A stretch of DNA of 64,000 bases from Ruegeria marina (GCF_900101475.1 NZ_FMZV01000007.1:62001-126000); one strand, 5' to 3'; shown: positions 9,562 to 20,599, counted from the stretch's first letter. Numbers and translations are program-made. Notes: generated from the sequence alone by a model not told the origin.

Positions 9562-10659
9562 ATGTCAGACACGCCCAAACGCACACCGCTTTATGACCTG
9601 CATGTCGAACTTGGCGGCAAGATGGTGGATTTCGCCGGATGGGAAATGCCCGTCCAGTATCCCGCCGGCATCATGACCGAACACAGGCACTGCCGGGAAA
9701 AAGCCGCACTTTTTGACGTGTCGCACATGGGACAGGTGATCCTGCGCGGCGAAGATATCGGGGCGAAACTCGAAAAGTTGTGCCCGCAGGTGTTCACGAC
9801 CCTGCCCGTCGGCAAGGCGCGTTACGCCTTCTTCACAAACGAGGCCGGCGGCATCATGGACGACCTGATCGTGTCGAACGCGGGCGACTATTTCTTTGTC
9901 GTGGTCAACGCCGCGCTGCGCCATCAGGACATCCCGCACATGGCCGCACATCTGGATGGTGTAGAGGTGACCGAGATATTCGACCGTGCGCTTGTTGCCG
10001 TGCAGGGCCCCAGCGCCGAGGATGTGGTGGGTAGCCTCTGCCCCGCCGCACGCGACCTGAAATTCATGGAAACCACGCTGGGAGAGATCGACGGCGTCGA
10101 ATGCCGTATCTCGCGGCTGGGTTACACGGGTGAGGACGGCTACGAAATCTCGATCCCCGAGACCGAGGCCATCCGCCTCTCGAAACTGTTCCTCGCGCAT
10201 CCCGATTGCGAACCGGCCGGTCTCGGCGCACGTGACAGCCTGCGGCTGGAGGCGGGGCTTTGCCTGTATGGCAACGACATCGACCAGTCCACCTCGCCCG
10301 TCGAGGCCAGCCTGCTCTGGGCGATCCAGAAACGCCGCCGCGAAGAGGGCGGATTTCCCGGCGCGGACCGCATCCTGAAGGAAATCGCCGAAGGCGCCCC
10401 GCGCAAGCTGGTCGGCATTCAGCCCGAAGGCCGCGCGCCCGCCCGCCAACATGTCGAGATCCAGAGTTTCGAAGGCAATACGATCGGCGAGATCACCTCG
10501 GGCGGTTTCGGCCCCACCGTCGGCGGACCGGTCGCCATGGGCTATGTCTCGGCCGGCCACGGCACGCCCGGCGAAAAGGTCAACCTGATCATCCGCGGCA
10601 AGGCGCAACCGGCCGAGATCGTGGCGCTGCCCTTTGTACCCCAGAACTACAAACGCTGA
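9562..10659 (+). CDS. gcvT: GcvT, aminomethyltransferase (glycine cleavage T protein)
   Basis: 365 aa, normal length. Begins with PLYDLHVELGGKMVDFAGWEMP and DVSHMGQ, hallmarks of the T protein. It transfers the aminomethyl carbon from lipoyl-H protein to tetrahydrofolate, releasing ammonia. LGYTGEDGYEI and the C-terminal GEITSGGFGP-VGGPVAMGYV are conserved folate-domain motifs. First gene of gcvT-gcvH-gcvP, next to genes that can produce glycine by demethylation elsewhere in the window. Confidence 0.97.
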   Translation: MSDTPKRTPLYDLHVELGGKMVDFAGWEMPVQYPAGIMTEHRHCREKAALFDVSHMGQVILRGEDIGAKLEKLCPQVFTTLPVGKARYAFFTNEAGGIMDDLIVSNAGDYFFVVVNAALRHQDIPHMAAHLDGVEVTEIFDRALVAVQGPSAEDVVGSLCPAARDLKFMETTLGEIDGVECRISRLGYTGEDGYEISIPETEAIRLSKLFLAHPDCEPAGLGARDSLRLEAGLCLYGNDIDQSTSPVEASLLWAIQKRRREEGGFPGADRILKEIAEGAPRKLVGIQPEGRAPARQHVEIQSFEGNTIGEITSGGFGPTVGGPVAMGYVSAGHGTPGEKVNLIIRGKAQPAEIVALPFVPQNYKR

Positions 10660-10698
10660 CCTGGCATTCAAGCCCAGTCCAACAGAAGGCCCTCTCCC

Positions 10699-11064
10699 AT
10701 GAGCACCTATTACGCCGAAGAGCACGAGTGGATCACCGTCGAAGGCGACATCGCCATCCTTGGCATCACAAAGCACGCCGCCGAACAACTGGGCGAGGTC
10801 GTGTTCATCGAACAGAAAGAAGAAGGCGACGAGTTCGCGCAAGGCGACGAAATCGGCGTGATCGAATCGGTCAAGGCCGCGTCGGAAATCTATGCCCCCG
10901 TTGATGGAGAAATCGTCGAGGTCAACGAGACCCTGGCCGACAACCCCGGCGCGCTGAACGAAAGCCCCGAAGGCGACGCCTGGATCTACAAGATCAAGCT
11001 CAGCGACCCCTCGCAGCTTGACGGGCTGATGGATCTGGCTGCCTATAAGAACCTGATCGGCTAA
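10699..11064 (+). CDS. gcvH: GcvH, glycine cleavage H protein (lipoyl carrier)
   Basis: 121 aa. The lipoylation site is Lys59 in IESVKAASEIYAP. The barrel-sandwich hybrid fold and ending are standard. It carries the aminomethyl group between P and T proteins. It lies 39 bases after gcvT. Confidence 0.97.
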   Translation: MSTYYAEEHEWITVEGDIAILGITKHAAEQLGEVVFIEQKEEGDEFAQGDEIGVIESVKAASEIYAPVDGEIVEVNETLADNPGALNESPEGDAWIYKIKLSDPSQLDGLMDLAAYKNLIG

Positions 11065-11121
11065 ACCTGTTTCCCGCCGGACCCGCCGGCGGACACCTTC
11101 CGTTGACAAGGACCCGGACCC

Positions 11122-13977
11122 ATGGCCTTCAAGCTCACCGATTACGAAGCCTATGATTTCGCCAATCGCCGCCACATCGGCCCAAGCCCTCGCGAGATGG
11201 CCGACATGTTGCAGGTGATCGGATTCAAGACGCTGGATCAACTGATCGACGCCACCGTGCCGCCGTCGATCCGGCAGAAGGAACCGCTGGACTGGGGTCC
11301 GGCCATGACCGAGCGCGATGTGCTCTACCACATGAAACAGGTTGCATCGAAGAACAGGGTTCTCACCTCGCTGATCGGGCAGGGATACTACGGCACCACC
11401 ACCCCGGCGCCGATCCTGCGCAACATCCTGGAAAACCCGGCGTGGTACACTGCCTATACGCCCTATCAGCCGGAAATCAGCCAGGGCCGGCTCGAGGCGC
11501 TGCTCAATTACCAGACCATGGTCAGCGACCTGACCGGGCTGGACATTGCCAACGCCTCGCTGCTGGACGAGGCCACCGCCGCCGCCGAAGCCATGACCAT
11601 GGCACAGCGCGGCGGGCGGTCCAAGGCCAACAATGCCGCCTTCTTCGTCGACAGGAACTGCCACCCGCAGACCATCGCCGTGATCAAGACCCGCGCCGAA
11701 CCTTTGGGCATCGACGTGAAGGTCGCCGATCCTGACGAATTAGAAGCCGGCGCCGTCTTTGGCGCGATCTTCCAGTATCCGGGCACCTATGGACATGTGC
11801 GCGACTTCACCAGGGAAATCGCGGCGCTGCACGAACACAATGCCATCGCCATCGTCGCCGCCGATATCCTGTCGCTGGCGCTGCTCAAAAGCCCGGGCGA
11901 AATGGGCGCCGACATCGCCATCGGCTCGACCCAGCGGTTCGGCGTGCCGATGGGGTATGGCGGACCCCACGCCGCCTATATGGCCACAACCGACAAGCTC
12001 AAGCGCGCGATGCCGGGCCGGATCATCGGCGTGTCGATCGACGCGCGCGGCAACAAGGCGTACCGCCTTGCCTTGCAGACCCGCGAACAGCACATCCGCC
12101 GGGAAAAGGCCAACTCGAACGTCTGCACCGCGCAGGCGCTGCTGGCCGTGATCGCGTCGATGTACGCCGTGTATCACGGCCCCGACGGGATCAAGGCCAT
12201 CGCGCAATCGGTGCATCGCAAGACATCGCGGCTTGCCGCAGGGCTCGAGGAGCACGGCTTCAAGGTGGAACCGGAGGTCTTTTTCGATACCATCACCGTC
12301 GAGGTGGGCCCGCTCCAGAAGACCGTGATGGAAGCCGCCGTCGCCCACGGCGTCAACCTGCGTAAGGTCGGTAACGACCGCATCGGCATCAGTCTGGACG
12401 AACAGACCCGTTCGGAAACCATCGAAGCGGTCTGGGGCGCCTTCGGCATAGACAAGAAGGACGACAGTTCGATCAAGCACTACCGCCTGCCGGACTATGC
12501 GCTGCGCGAGACGCCCTATCTGACCCACCCGATCTTCCACAAGAACCGGGCCGAAGCCGAGATGACGCGCTACATGCGCCGCCTGGCCGACCGCGACCTC
12601 GCGCTCGACCGGGCGATGATCCCGCTGGGTTCGTGCACGATGAAGCTGAACGCCACCATCGAGATGATCCCGGTCACCTGGCCCGAATTCGGCAATCTGC
12701 ACCCGTTTGTCCCCGTGGATCAGGCGAGGGGCTATCACGAGATGATCGCGGACCTGAACGCGAAACTCTGCCAGATCACCGGTTACGATGCGATCAGCCA
12801 GCAGCCCAATTCGGGCGCGCAGGGCGAATATGCGGGTCTGCTGACCATCCGCAACTATCACCTCGCCAACGGGCAGGGACATCGCAACGTCTGTCTCATC
12901 CCGACTTCGGCCCATGGTACCAATCCTGCCTCGGCGCAGATGGTCGGCTGGAAGGTCGTGCCGATCAAGTCCGATGACAAGGGCAACATCGACGTCGAGG
13001 ATTTCCGCGCCCGCGCGACCGAGCATTCCGACAATCTCGCGGCCTGCATGATCACCTACCCCTCGACCCACGGCGTGTTCGAGACCACCGTGCAGGAGGT
13101 CTGCGACATCACCCATGAACATGGCGGCCAGGTCTATATCGACGGGGCCAACATGAACGCCATGGTCGGCCTATCGCGGCCGGGTGACATTGGCGGCGAC
13201 GTCAGCCACCTGAACCTGCACAAGACCTTCTGCATCCCGCATGGCGGCGGCGGCCCCGGCATGGGACCGATCGGGGTCAAGGCGCATCTGGCCGAACACC
13301 TGCCGGGCCATCCGGAATATGGCACCGCCGTCGGCCCGGTCTCGGCCGCGCCCTTCGGCTCGCCCTCGATCCTGCCGGTCAGCTGGGCCTATGTGCTGCT
13401 GATGGGCGGCGCAGGACTGACGCAAGCCACCAAGGTTGCGATCCTCAACGCCAACTACATCGCCGCCCGGCTCAAGGACGCCTACCCGATCCTCTACACC
13501 TCGGAAACCGGGCGGGTCGCGCATGAATGCATCCTCGACACCCGCCCGCTGAACGACGAGGGCGGCGTGACGGTGGATGACGTGGCCAAGCGCCTGATCG
13601 ACAGTGGCTTCCACGCCCCGACGATGAGCTGGCCGGTGGCGGGCACGCTTATGGTGGAACCAACCGAATCGGAACCAAAGGAAGAACTCGACCGCTTCTG
13701 CGAGGCGATGCTGTCGATCCGGGCCGAGGCGCAGGACATCATCGACGGCAAGATCGACCCGCAGAACAACCCGCTGAAACACGCCCCCCATACGGTGCGT
13801 GACCTGGTGGGCGAGTGGGACCGGCCCTATAGCCGCGAACAGGCCTGCTTCCCGCCGGGCAATCTGGGCGTCGACAAGTACTGGCCGGCGGTCAACCGGG
13901 TGGACAACGCTTACGGCGACCGTCACCTGGTCTGCACCTGTCCGCCGATGAGCGCCTATGAGGAAGCCGCCGAATAA
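11122..13977 (+). CDS. gcvP: GcvP, glycine dehydrogenase (decarboxylating), single-chain
   Basis: 951 aa, the fused P protein in which the N- and C-terminal halves are homologous. The PLP lysine lies in [18 protein letters not shown] near residue 701. [15 protein letters not shown] at the start and [13 protein letters not shown] in the second half are diagnostic. It decarboxylates glycine and loads the remainder on GcvH. It starts 57 bases after gcvH. L protein (lpd) is not in the window. Confidence 0.97.
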   Translation: MAFKLTDYEAYDFANRRHIGPSPREMADMLQVIGFKTLDQLIDATVPPSIRQKEPLDWGPAMTERDVLYHMKQVASKNRVLTSLIGQGYYGTTTPAPILRNILENPAWYTAYTPYQPEISQGRLEALLNYQTMVSDLTGLDIANASLLDEATAAAEAMTMAQRGGRSKANNAAFFVDRNCHPQTIAVIKTRAEPLGIDVKVADPDELEAGAVFGAIFQYPGTYGHVRDFTREIAALHEHNAIAIVAADILSLALLKSPGEMGADIAIGSTQRFGVPMGYGGPHAAYMATTDKLKRAMPGRIIGVSIDARGNKAYRLALQTREQHIRREKANSNVCTAQALLAVIASMYAVYHGPDGIKAIAQSVHRKTSRLAAGLEEHGFKVEPEVFFDTITVEVGPLQKTVMEAAVAHGVNLRKVGNDRIGISLDEQTRSETIEAVWGAFGIDKKDDSSIKHYRLPDYALRETPYLTHPIFHKNRAEAEMTRYMRRLADRDLALDRAMIPLGSCTMKLNATIEMIPVTWPEFGNLHPFVPVDQARGYHEMIADLNAKLCQITGYDAISQQPNSGAQGEYAGLLTIRNYHLANGQGHRNVCLIPTSAHGTNPASAQMVGWKVVPIKSDDKGNIDVEDFRARATEHSDNLAACMITYPSTHGVFETTVQEVCDITHEHGGQVYIDGANMNAMVGLSRPGDIGGDVSHLNLHKTFCIPHGGGGPGMGPIGVKAHLAEHLPGHPEYGTAVGPVSAAPFGSPSILPVSWAYVLLMGGAGLTQATKVAILNANYIAARLKDAYPILYTSETGRVAHECILDTRPLNDEGGVTVDDVAKRLIDSGFHAPTMSWPVAGTLMVEPTESEPKEELDRFCEAMLSIRAEAQDIIDGKIDPQNNPLKHAPHTVRDLVGEWDRPYSREQACFPPGNLGVDKYWPAVNRVDNAYGDRHLVCTCPPMSAYEEAAE

Positions 13978-13993
13978 GGCGACTACCGACAAG

Positions 13994-14025
13994 GCGGCCG
14001 CGCTGTATCGAACCGGCGCGGCCGC
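13994..14025 (+). terminator. Stem-loop after gcvP
   Basis: GCGGCCGCGC pairs perfectly with GCGCGGCCGC around a 12-base loop, starting 17 bases after the gcvP stop. There is no T-run. Probable transcription end of the gcv operon. Confidence 0.55.
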
Positions 14026-14068
14026 AAACAATTGACAGCGGGCAGGTGGCGCACCACAACCTTGCGGC

Positions 14069-14920
14069 ATGACAAATGACCTCGACCTGACTGCCTGGAT
14101 CGGGCGGAGCGAGACGCGCAGCGAGCGCATTGCGCCTTTCCCTGCCAATGCCCTGGCAGCAACGCTGGATCGTGATGATCCCGAATATGCAGATGGCTCG
14201 GAATTGCCGCCGCTCTGGCACTGGATGCACTTCCTGCCGGTCTACAAACTGTCCGACGCAGGCTATGACGGGCATGCGGCGCTTGGCGGTTTCCTGCCGC
14301 CGGTGCCCTTGCCGCGCCGGATGTGGGCGGGCAGTCGGTTGCGGTTCCTCGAACCGCTCAGGATCGGACGCGCGCTGCGCAAGGTTTCCACCGTCCGCTC
14401 GGTCGTTCCGAAAGAGGGGCGAACAGGCCAGCTTGTCTTTGTCACCGTCGGGCATCAGGTGTTCGACGGCGAGACACTGTGCGTGGAGGAAGAACACGAC
14501 ATCGTCTACCGCGAGGCTGCCAAACCGGGCGATCCGGTGCCGCCGCCGCCCAAAGCCCCCGATAGCTGGGATTTCGCCCGCGATATACACCCTGACCCGG
14601 TCATGCTGTTCCGCTATTCAGCGCTTACTTTCAACGGCCACCGCATCCACTATGACCAGCCGTTCTGTGTCACCACCGAAGGGTATGAGGGGCTGGTCGT
14701 GCATGGCCCCCTGCTGGCCACGCTGCTGCTTGACCTGCTGCGCCGCGAGAAACCGCAAGCCACCGTGCAAAGCTTCGAGTTCCGCGCAGTCTCGACCGTG
14801 TTCGACACCACCGATTTCTCGGTGCATGGCGCCGCCGAACCGGATGGCCGGACCTTCCGGCTCTGGGCCCGGCGGCACGACGGAGCACTTGCGATGCAGG
14901 CGCGCGCCACGATCGCCTGA
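14069..14920 (+). CDS. MaoC/FAS1-like hot-dog acyl-CoA hydratase (mesaconyl-C4-CoA hydratase-type)
   Basis: 283 aa with two hot-dog halves. The N-terminal FAS1-like dehydratase half contains PPLWHWMHFLP. The C-terminal half contains FRYSALTFNGHRIHYD, the hydratase motif with active-site Asp and His. Proteins of this size and layout are mesaconyl-C4-CoA or itaconyl-CoA-type hydratases, and the exact substrate cannot be read here. It converges on the LysR gene at 14929. Confidence 0.75.
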   Translation: MTNDLDLTAWIGRSETRSERIAPFPANALAATLDRDDPEYADGSELPPLWHWMHFLPVYKLSDAGYDGHAALGGFLPPVPLPRRMWAGSRLRFLEPLRIGRALRKVSTVRSVVPKEGRTGQLVFVTVGHQVFDGETLCVEEEHDIVYREAAKPGDPVPPPPKAPDSWDFARDIHPDPVMLFRYSALTFNGHRIHYDQPFCVTTEGYEGLVVHGPLLATLLLDLLRREKPQATVQSFEFRAVSTVFDTTDFSVHGAAEPDGRTFRLWARRHDGALAMQARATIA

Positions 14921-14928
14921 ACCCTGGC

Positions 14929-15825
14929 CTAGTCCGACAACAGGTCGCGATAAAGCCCGGTGATCCACGCCGCGAACTGGCGCACCTCGTCACGCTGGGC
15001 CGCCTCGTCGCGGGTCACCAGGTAATGCGCCCGGCGTTTGGGCAGTTTGCACTCGACCGGCACGATCAGCTCGCCCCGTTCCAGATAGGGGCGGGCAAAG
15101 CTTTCCAGCACCATGGTTACGCCGGTACCGGCGCTGACGATCTGCAAGGCGCTCAGCGAACTGTCGGCAAACATCCAGTCGGCTGTCGGTCCGATGTTGA
15201 GCCCATGCAGGTCCGAAAGTTTGCGCCAGTCGGTTTCCGACCCGATGATCTGCACGACCTGCGACTGCGCCAGGGCCGCAACATCGGGCGCATTACCCAG
15301 GGCCGCGGCGAAGTCAGGATGGCAGACCGGCACCGCAGATTCGTGGCCCAGATGCTGAACCAATGGTTCGTCCCAGGTCCCCAGACCCCAGCGGATATCC
15401 AGATCGAGATTGTACAAATCGAACCGATCGGCCCAGATCGAGGTTACAAAACGGACAATCACGTCCGGATGTGCGTTCTGGAACTCTGCCAGACGCGGCG
15501 CGATCACCAGGGTCGCGCTGGAAATCGCCGCGCGCACCCGCACCTCTCTCTTGCGCTGTTTGCCGAACAGGCCATCGGTGGCGGCCGCCATCTCGTCAAA
15601 GCTTTTGCGGATCGTTTGCGCATAGGCCAACCCGATATCCGTCAACTTGACCCCGCGCGGCAAACGCTGGAACAGTTGCGCCTTGAGGTGCTGTTCCAGC
15701 AGACGGATTTGCTGGCTGACGGCGGCCGGCGTCAGGTTCAGTTCAGCCGCCGCAGAGGAAAAACTGTTGTGTCGTGCGGCCGCTTCGAATGCCTTGAGCC
15801 AGGTCACATGGGGCAGGGTGGGCAT
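14929..15825 (-). CDS. LysR-family transcriptional regulator (GcvA-like)
   Basis: 298 aa. N-terminal winged HTH (about 5-65; SFSSAAAELNLTPAAVSQQIRLLE) and a LysR effector domain. The start PTLPHVTWLKAFEAAARH resembles the GcvA branch. Divergent from the GMC oxidoreductase at 15928, with two inverted repeats in the gap, so it probably controls that gene. Ends in TAG, showing TAG is used as an ordinary stop in this genome. Confidence 0.88.
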   Translation of the reverse strand: MPTLPHVTWLKAFEAAARHNSFSSAAAELNLTPAAVSQQIRLLEQHLKAQLFQRLPRGVKLTDIGLAYAQTIRKSFDEMAAATDGLFGKQRKREVRVRAAISSATLVIAPRLAEFQNAHPDVIVRFVTSIWADRFDLYNLDLDIRWGLGTWDEPLVQHLGHESAVPVCHPDFAAALGNAPDVAALAQSQVVQIIGSETDWRKLSDLHGLNIGPTADWMFADSSLSALQIVSAGTGVTMVLESFARPYLERGELIVPVECKLPKRRAHYLVTRDEAAQRDEVRQFAAWITGLYRDLLSD

Positions 15826-15860
15826 GGTCGACCTTCAATCTCAGTTTGGTCATAGGCTTA

Positions 15861-15898
15861 AAACGCATCGTTTGATTTGTCCAATTTTCCTTTGGAAA
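15861..15898. promoter_or_regulatory. Two inverted repeats between the LysR gene and the GMC oxidoreductase
   Basis: AAACG-CAT-CGTTT (15861-15873) and TTTCC-TTT-GGAAA (15886-15898) are perfect 5-3-5 inverted repeats in the 102-base divergent gap. LysR regulators commonly use two such sites, one for recognition and one for activation. Confidence 0.4.
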
Positions 15899-15927
15899 GT
15901 GCCAGCAGATTTTCCGAAAGATCGATC

Positions 15928-17577
15928 ATGACTGAAGCGCCAGAATTTGATTTCATCGTCGTCGGCGCGGGCTCGGCAGGGTGTGTTCTTGCCGATAAAC
16001 TGTCTGAAAACGGGCGGTTCACCGTATTGGTAATCGAAGCCGGCGGCAGCGATCGCAAGTTTTCCATCAAGATGCCGATGGGCTATGGTCTGACCTTTTC
16101 GGATGGACGGGTGAACTGGAAATACCAGACCGAGCCGGATGCGGGGCTTGGCGGCAAGTCCGGATACTGGCCGCGCGGCAAGGTCATCGGCGGTTCTTCT
16201 TCGATCAACGCGATGGCCTACATGCGCGGTTTGCCGCACGACTTTGACGATTGGGAAAAAGCCGGGGCCACCGGGTGGGACTGGGAAGCCGTGCGCGCGA
16301 CATACGAGGAGCTCGAAACCGTCGTTGAAGCGGATGGAACGGTCCGCGGGTCGGGGCCCGTTATCGTCAGCGACCTCAAGAACGCCATGTCGCCCTTCAG
16401 CCGCCATTTCCTGGAAGCGGCCCGGGAGCTGAACTGGCCTGTCCTGGACGATCTGAACGATGCCGGGCAGCAAGGCATGAACCATCACCCCAATGAAGGG
16501 ATGGGCTATATGCGCGCGACCGTGCGGAACGGGCAAAGATGGTCCGCCGCCGACGCTTTCCTGCGACCGGCGCAGAAGCGTCGCAACCTGTCGATCATCA
16601 GCGGCGCTCTGGTCGAGCGGGTCCTGATGCGCGACAGGCAGGCCACCGGCGTGAGATACCGGTTGAACGGTTCGGTTCAGGAAGCACGGGCGCGGCGAGA
16701 GGTCATCCTGAGTGCGGGTGCAGTGGATTCGCCCAAGTTGCTGATGCTGTCCGGGATCGGCCCTGCGTCGGATCTCGGGAAACACGGTATCGATGTCGTC
16801 CTGAACCATCAGCAGGTTGGAAAGGGATTGCAGGACCATCTGGCGGTTTCCCATTTCTACTGGGCGACCGAACCGACGCTGAACAGCCTGCTTGGGCGAA
16901 GGACTGGACAAGTGCGGGCTGGAGTGGCCTATCTGCTGAACCGCAGCGGGCCGCTGTCTGTCCCGGTCAACCAGGTAAGCGGCTATCTTCGGACAGCCGG
17001 CGCGCCTGTTCCGGATGTTCAGGTTTACTGCAACCCTGCAAGCTATGCGATCCTGCCCGAAGGGACGCCGAAAGTCGATCGGGACAACGGTTTTCTCCTG
17101 TGCGTGCAACCCTGCCGGCCAACCAGCCGGGGGTGGATCGCCCTTAGCTCCGCCGATCCCTCGGCGCAGCCGCGTATCCAGCCTAATTCGCTTTCCACTC
17201 CCGAAGATCAGCAGATCGCTGTCGCTGCCAGCCGCCTGCTTCAACAGCTGGCGCAAACGTCAAGTCTGCGCAACGTGACACGGGCCCGGCGCGCGCCGGA
17301 TATTCTGGAGATGAACGATCCGGAACTGCTCGATAATTTTCGCCAGCGGTCCGGGACCGTTTATCACCCCAGCTGCACCTGCCGCATGGGGGATAGCCAG
17401 GATGTTTCTGTAACAGACAGCCGTTTACGCGTTCACGGGATCGGGCGGCTTCGTGTTATCGATGCCTCGGCATTTCCGAATGTCACCTCCGGCAACACCA
17501 ACGCTCCGACCATGATGCTGGCGGCCAGAGCGGCAAAAATGGTCATGGAAGACAACTCGGCCCAGGCTGCGGCGTAG
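15928..17577 (+). CDS. GMC-family FAD oxidoreductase (choline dehydrogenase-like)
   Basis: 549 aa. FAD motif VVGAGSAG near the start, GMC signature GKVIGGSSSINAMAYMRG (about 88-105) and second signature GAVDSPKLLMLSGIG. The catalytic-site region YHPSCTCRMG and the C-terminal NTNAPTMMLAARAA segment are present. The family oxidises alcohols such as choline and polyethylene glycols; substrate is unknown here. A TTG at 15877 could extend the frame by 17 codons, but the ATG matches the family start. Ends in TAG. Confidence 0.88.
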   Translation: MTEAPEFDFIVVGAGSAGCVLADKLSENGRFTVLVIEAGGSDRKFSIKMPMGYGLTFSDGRVNWKYQTEPDAGLGGKSGYWPRGKVIGGSSSINAMAYMRGLPHDFDDWEKAGATGWDWEAVRATYEELETVVEADGTVRGSGPVIVSDLKNAMSPFSRHFLEAARELNWPVLDDLNDAGQQGMNHHPNEGMGYMRATVRNGQRWSAADAFLRPAQKRRNLSIISGALVERVLMRDRQATGVRYRLNGSVQEARARREVILSAGAVDSPKLLMLSGIGPASDLGKHGIDVVLNHQQVGKGLQDHLAVSHFYWATEPTLNSLLGRRTGQVRAGVAYLLNRSGPLSVPVNQVSGYLRTAGAPVPDVQVYCNPASYAILPEGTPKVDRDNGFLLCVQPCRPTSRGWIALSSADPSAQPRIQPNSLSTPEDQQIAVAASRLLQQLAQTSSLRNVTRARRAPDILEMNDPELLDNFRQRSGTVYHPSCTCRMGDSQDVSVTDSRLRVHGIGRLRVIDASAFPNVTSGNTNAPTMMLAARAAKMVMEDNSAQAAA

Positions 17578-17629
17578 GAAGACCGGCATAAATTAACATA
17601 ACTATGATTATGTCACATGTATTGCTCGA

Positions 17630-17809
17630 TCAATGGCGCCGGTCCGGCGCAAGGCCTTGCTCCTCCTCGGCGGATTGATCTTCGTCACCCGTCGAGGGGA
17701 TCGCGTAGGAGCCGTTCAACCATCGTGCAAGATCCAGGTCCGAACACCGCTTTGAACAAAACGGTCGGTACTTGACGACGGTTTCAGCTCCACAGATTGG
17801 ACAAGTCAT
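17630..17809 (-). CDS. yacG: YacG, zinc-binding DNA gyrase inhibitor
   Basis: 59 aa. Read by hand on the minus strand: MTCPICG near the start and PFCSKRCSDLDLARWLNG, giving the four-cysteine zinc site C-x2-C...C-x3-C, then an acidic tail. The ATG overlaps the stop of the RNase E/G gene (ATGA), so the two are coupled. YacG binds gyrase in E. coli; its place after infA-maf-RNase G is the normal alphaproteobacterial location. Confidence 0.93.
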   Translation of the reverse strand: MTCPICGAETVVKYRPFCSKRCSDLDLARWLNGSYAIPSTGDEDQSAEEEQGLAPDRRH

Positions 17810-18828
17810 TTCAGCACCTCTGCCAGCGGCACGCGGCCACGTTTTCGCTGCAACTCGAAATGGCCAAGCGGTGTCCAGCCCGCAAGAGTGGTTTCTTCGG
17901 AATCGCCACGGAAACCGGCACGCAACGCGGATTCAAACCCGCGCCTGTCCTTCTTGGCCATCGGCGCCAGGTCGAGCGTGATCTGCCCGCCCAACCCGCG
18001 TACGCGCAAGGCCCGGGCCAGCAGTTTGGCGCAGGCGAAATTCGCCTTTTGCCCTGCCGCGAGCGATGTATCGGCGCCTGTATTTACATCGACTGCGACA
18101 AGTGCGCGGGTCGGTTGTATGTAGAGATGCCCGCCCCCCGGCAGTGGTTCGGCAATGCCGCGGGCCCGGTCCAGCGCATCCAGCACGCCATGTTCGGCAA
18201 ATCCGCCCGGTTCGGTCACCACCTCGGCCGGGTCGGTCCAGTCGCGCCAGGCCAGAACATGGGGACCGTCGCCTTCGGTCAAGGTCTCGGCTTCCTGCCC
18301 CGTGTCATCAAGAACCTGTCGGGCCTGATCGACGATCGCCACGATATCCTCGGCAATCTCATCGGCCTCCGTGCCCGCGCAGGACGAGCGCAGGATCAGG
18401 CCAAAGGCGCAGCCTTCCATCGCCTCATGCGCAATTTCCAAAAGCCGGTCGCGCTCGGCCTCGTCACGGATGTTGCGTGACAGGTTCAACCCGGGCGCAT
18501 CCGGCGTGACGATGGCATAGCGGCTTTTGAACAGCAGCTTGGACGTGACCGGGATCGCCTTGCCCGGTTCGGCATAGCCGGTGACCTGCACCAGAAGCCG
18601 CGCACCCTGTGCAAGACCGGACACCTGCCGCAGAAAGGCCGGGCCGTCGGGTGTTGTCAGAAACATCCCGCCCTGTCCCTTGACCGGCCGATCGGCGCGG
18701 GCGCGGTAGATGGTGCCGGGCGGCGGCGCATCGCCCGCGATCAGGAAATCGTCCAGCTGGCCATCAACCATAAGGGCCGCGGCTTCGCGTCCCTGAATGT
18801 GATCCAGAACGATGGTCCGGCCCTTCAT
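17806..18828 (-). CDS. Ribonuclease E/G family protein (short RNase G type)
   Basis: 340 aa, the compact alphaproteobacterial form. The conserved catalytic segment [11 protein letters not shown] (metal-binding Asp) and [11 protein letters not shown] are near the C-terminal third. It lacks the long N- and C-terminal extensions of RNase E. Probable role in rRNA and mRNA processing. Starts inside the maf stop (ATGA) and ends inside the yacG start. Confidence 0.9.
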   Translation of the reverse strand: MKGRTIVLDHIQGREAAALMVDGQLDDFLIAGDAPPPGTIYRARADRPVKGQGGMFLTTPDGPAFLRQVSGLAQGARLLVQVTGYAEPGKAIPVTSKLLFKSRYAIVTPDAPGLNLSRNIRDEAERDRLLEIAHEAMEGCAFGLILRSSCAGTEADEIAEDIVAIVDQARQVLDDTGQEAETLTEGDGPHVLAWRDWTDPAEVVTEPGGFAEHGVLDALDRARGIAEPLPGGGHLYIQPTRALVAVDVNTGADTSLAAGQKANFACAKLLARALRVRGLGGQITLDLAPMAKKDRRGFESALRAGFRGDSEETTLAGWTPLGHFELQRKRGRVPLAEVLK

Positions 18829-19403
18829 GCGTCACCTCTGAACTTGGGATGGCCCGCCGCAGCCAGCAGGGTTGCGGTTTCGGCTAGCGGCAAGCCGACG
18901 ATGCCCGTGAAGGACCCGGAAATCCAAGGGATCAAGGCACCTGCCGGACCCTGGATCGCATAGCCGCCGGCCTTGCCGCGCCAGTCCTCGGTGGCAAGAT
19001 AGGCGTTCACCTCGGCGTCAGAGAGCCGCTTGACCTTGACCTGGCTCACCACGTCGCGCTCCCACACCTGGTCACCGCGTCGTACCGCGACAGCGGTGAT
19101 CACCCGATGGCGGCGTCCAGACAGGGCATAGAGGAAATCTGCGGCCTCGCCCGCGTCGGCAGGCTTGCCCAGAATGCGGCGACCAAGCGCGACCGTGGTA
19201 TCGGCGCAAAGCACGATATCGTCGGGCGCGGCTTCGACCGCAGCAACCTTCTCGCGCGCGATGCGGGCACAATAGGATCGCGGCAGTTCACCCGGCTTTG
19301 GGTCTTCGTCGATCTCGGGCGGGCGCACTGCATCGGGCGTAATGCCAAGCTGTGTCAACAGGTCCAGCCGTCGCGGGCTGCCCGATCCGAGAATGAACGC
19401 CAT
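18825..19403 (-). CDS. maf: Maf-family nucleoside triphosphate pyrophosphatase
   Basis: 192 aa. The start [18 protein letters not shown], the [15 protein letters not shown] segment and [13 protein letters not shown] are Maf motifs. Maf proteins hydrolyse non-canonical or modified nucleotides and are linked to septum control. It follows infA by 10 bases. Confidence 0.94.
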   Translation of the reverse strand: MAFILGSGSPRRLDLLTQLGITPDAVRPPEIDEDPKPGELPRSYCARIAREKVAAVEAAPDDIVLCADTTVALGRRILGKPADAGEAADFLYALSGRRHRVITAVAVRRGDQVWERDVVSQVKVKRLSDAEVNAYLATEDWRGKAGGYAIQGPAGALIPWISGSFTGIVGLPLAETATLLAAAGHPKFRGDA

Positions 19404-19413
19404 GACTGCGGCG

Positions 19414-19632
19414 TTACTTGAAGCGATAGTTGATCCGACCCTTGGTCAGATCATAGGGTGTCATCTCGACCTGAACGCGGTCGCCTGCCAGAACGCGGAT
19501 GCGGTTCTTGCGCATCTTGCCTGCCGTATGTGCGATGATCTCATGGCCGTTTTCAAGCTCGACCCGAAACGTCGCATTGGGCAGCAGTTCCTTCACGACA
19601 CCGGGAAATTCGAGCGTATCTTCCTTGGCCAT
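19414..19632 (-). CDS. infA: Translation initiation factor IF-1
   Basis: 72 aa, standard length. It begins [19 protein letters not shown] and has [25 protein letters not shown] (OB fold). The ATG at 19632 is the family start; the frame is open further upstream (to 19695) but that adds non-homologous residues. Confidence 0.98.
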   Translation of the reverse strand: MAKEDTLEFPGVVKELLPNATFRVELENGHEIIAHTAGKMRKNRIRVLAGDRVQVEMTPYDLTKGRINYRFK

Positions 19633-19702
19633 GTTCTCTCCACTATTGCGTTTAGCCCGCGGAAACCGCAGGCTCATGCGACTAAATGCGCTCATTTCCC
19701 AC

Positions 19703-20599
19703 TCAGTTCAAGGCTTCTTTTGCCTTCATGCAACACATTGTGACCGATCCGACCCGGCTGTCCTGCTCGGCCCAGTGGCGCCGGTTCAGCACGACACCGT
19801 CGGCACGGACATCCGCGATCGCGTCAAGATCCACCTCGGCATAGGTCCAGCCGGGCTGGTTCAGCACGCCTTCGGCGATGACACCGGTCTGGGGAAAACC
19901 CCGGTCCGGAGGGCCGAATACCCCGCCCATGCCGGTATTGCTATCCACGGCCTCGGACCAGTCGTTGCACCCGACGACCGAGGACATGGCCGTTACGCAC
20001 TGGTTCTCCAACGCGCGCGCCATCGCACCGATCCGCACACGGCTGTAGCCAGAGAGTTTCTCGGTGCAGGAGGGCACCAGAAGAATCTCTGCCTCGGACA
20101 GCGCGCGTCCCAGGAGCGGGAATTCGCTGTCATAACAGATCAGTACACCGATCTTTCCAAGCGCCGTGTCGAAGAGTTTCAGGGGGCCGCCCGGGGCGAC
20201 GTCCCAATCCTCGCGTTCGAAACGGGTCATGATCTGTTTGTCCTGATGGTCGCGTTCGCCTGTCGGCGCATAGAACTCGGCGCGGTTGACCGGACGCCCC
20301 TCGCCCAGGTTGGCGGGTCCGGATGCGCCAAGGATGTGAACCCTGTATTCTGCCGCAAGCCTGAGATGCAGCGCCGCCGCGTCCTCCATCCGCTCGCTGA
20401 CCGCGTAAAGAGAACTCTCGAGATTCGCGGCCGTTGCCGCCCCTGCCAGGGTGCAAAGCTCCATGGCGCCATATTCGGGAAAGACGAGCAGATCGGCCCC
20501 CTGCCCTGCTGCTTCGCACACCCATCTGGCCAGCTTGTCCTCGTATTGCGCCCAGCTGTCGAGCCAGTCGAGCGGATAGGCGGCGGTGGCGATTTTCAT
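19703..20599 (-). CDS. Carbon-nitrogen hydrolase (nitrilase superfamily)
   Basis: 298 aa. Catalytic triad visible: Glu42 (VFPEYGAME), Lys121 ([11 protein letters not shown]) and Cys155 (LICYDSEFP). These enzymes hydrolyse amides or nitriles. A GGGAGACGG site lies just before the ATG at 20599; a TTG six codons earlier is less likely. It sits between infA and a GNAT gene, an insertion relative to the usual core order. Confidence 0.88.
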   Translation of the reverse strand: MKIATAAYPLDWLDSWAQYEDKLARWVCEAAGQGADLLVFPEYGAMELCTLAGAATAANLESSLYAVSERMEDAAALHLRLAAEYRVHILGASGPANLGEGRPVNRAEFYAPTGERDHQDKQIMTRFEREDWDVAPGGPLKLFDTALGKIGVLICYDSEFPLLGRALSEAEILLVPSCTEKLSGYSRVRIGAMARALENQCVTAMSSVVGCNDWSEAVDSNTGMGGVFGPPDRGFPQTGVIAEGVLNQPGWTYAEVDLDAIADVRADGVVLNRRHWAEQDSRVGSVTMCCMKAKEALN

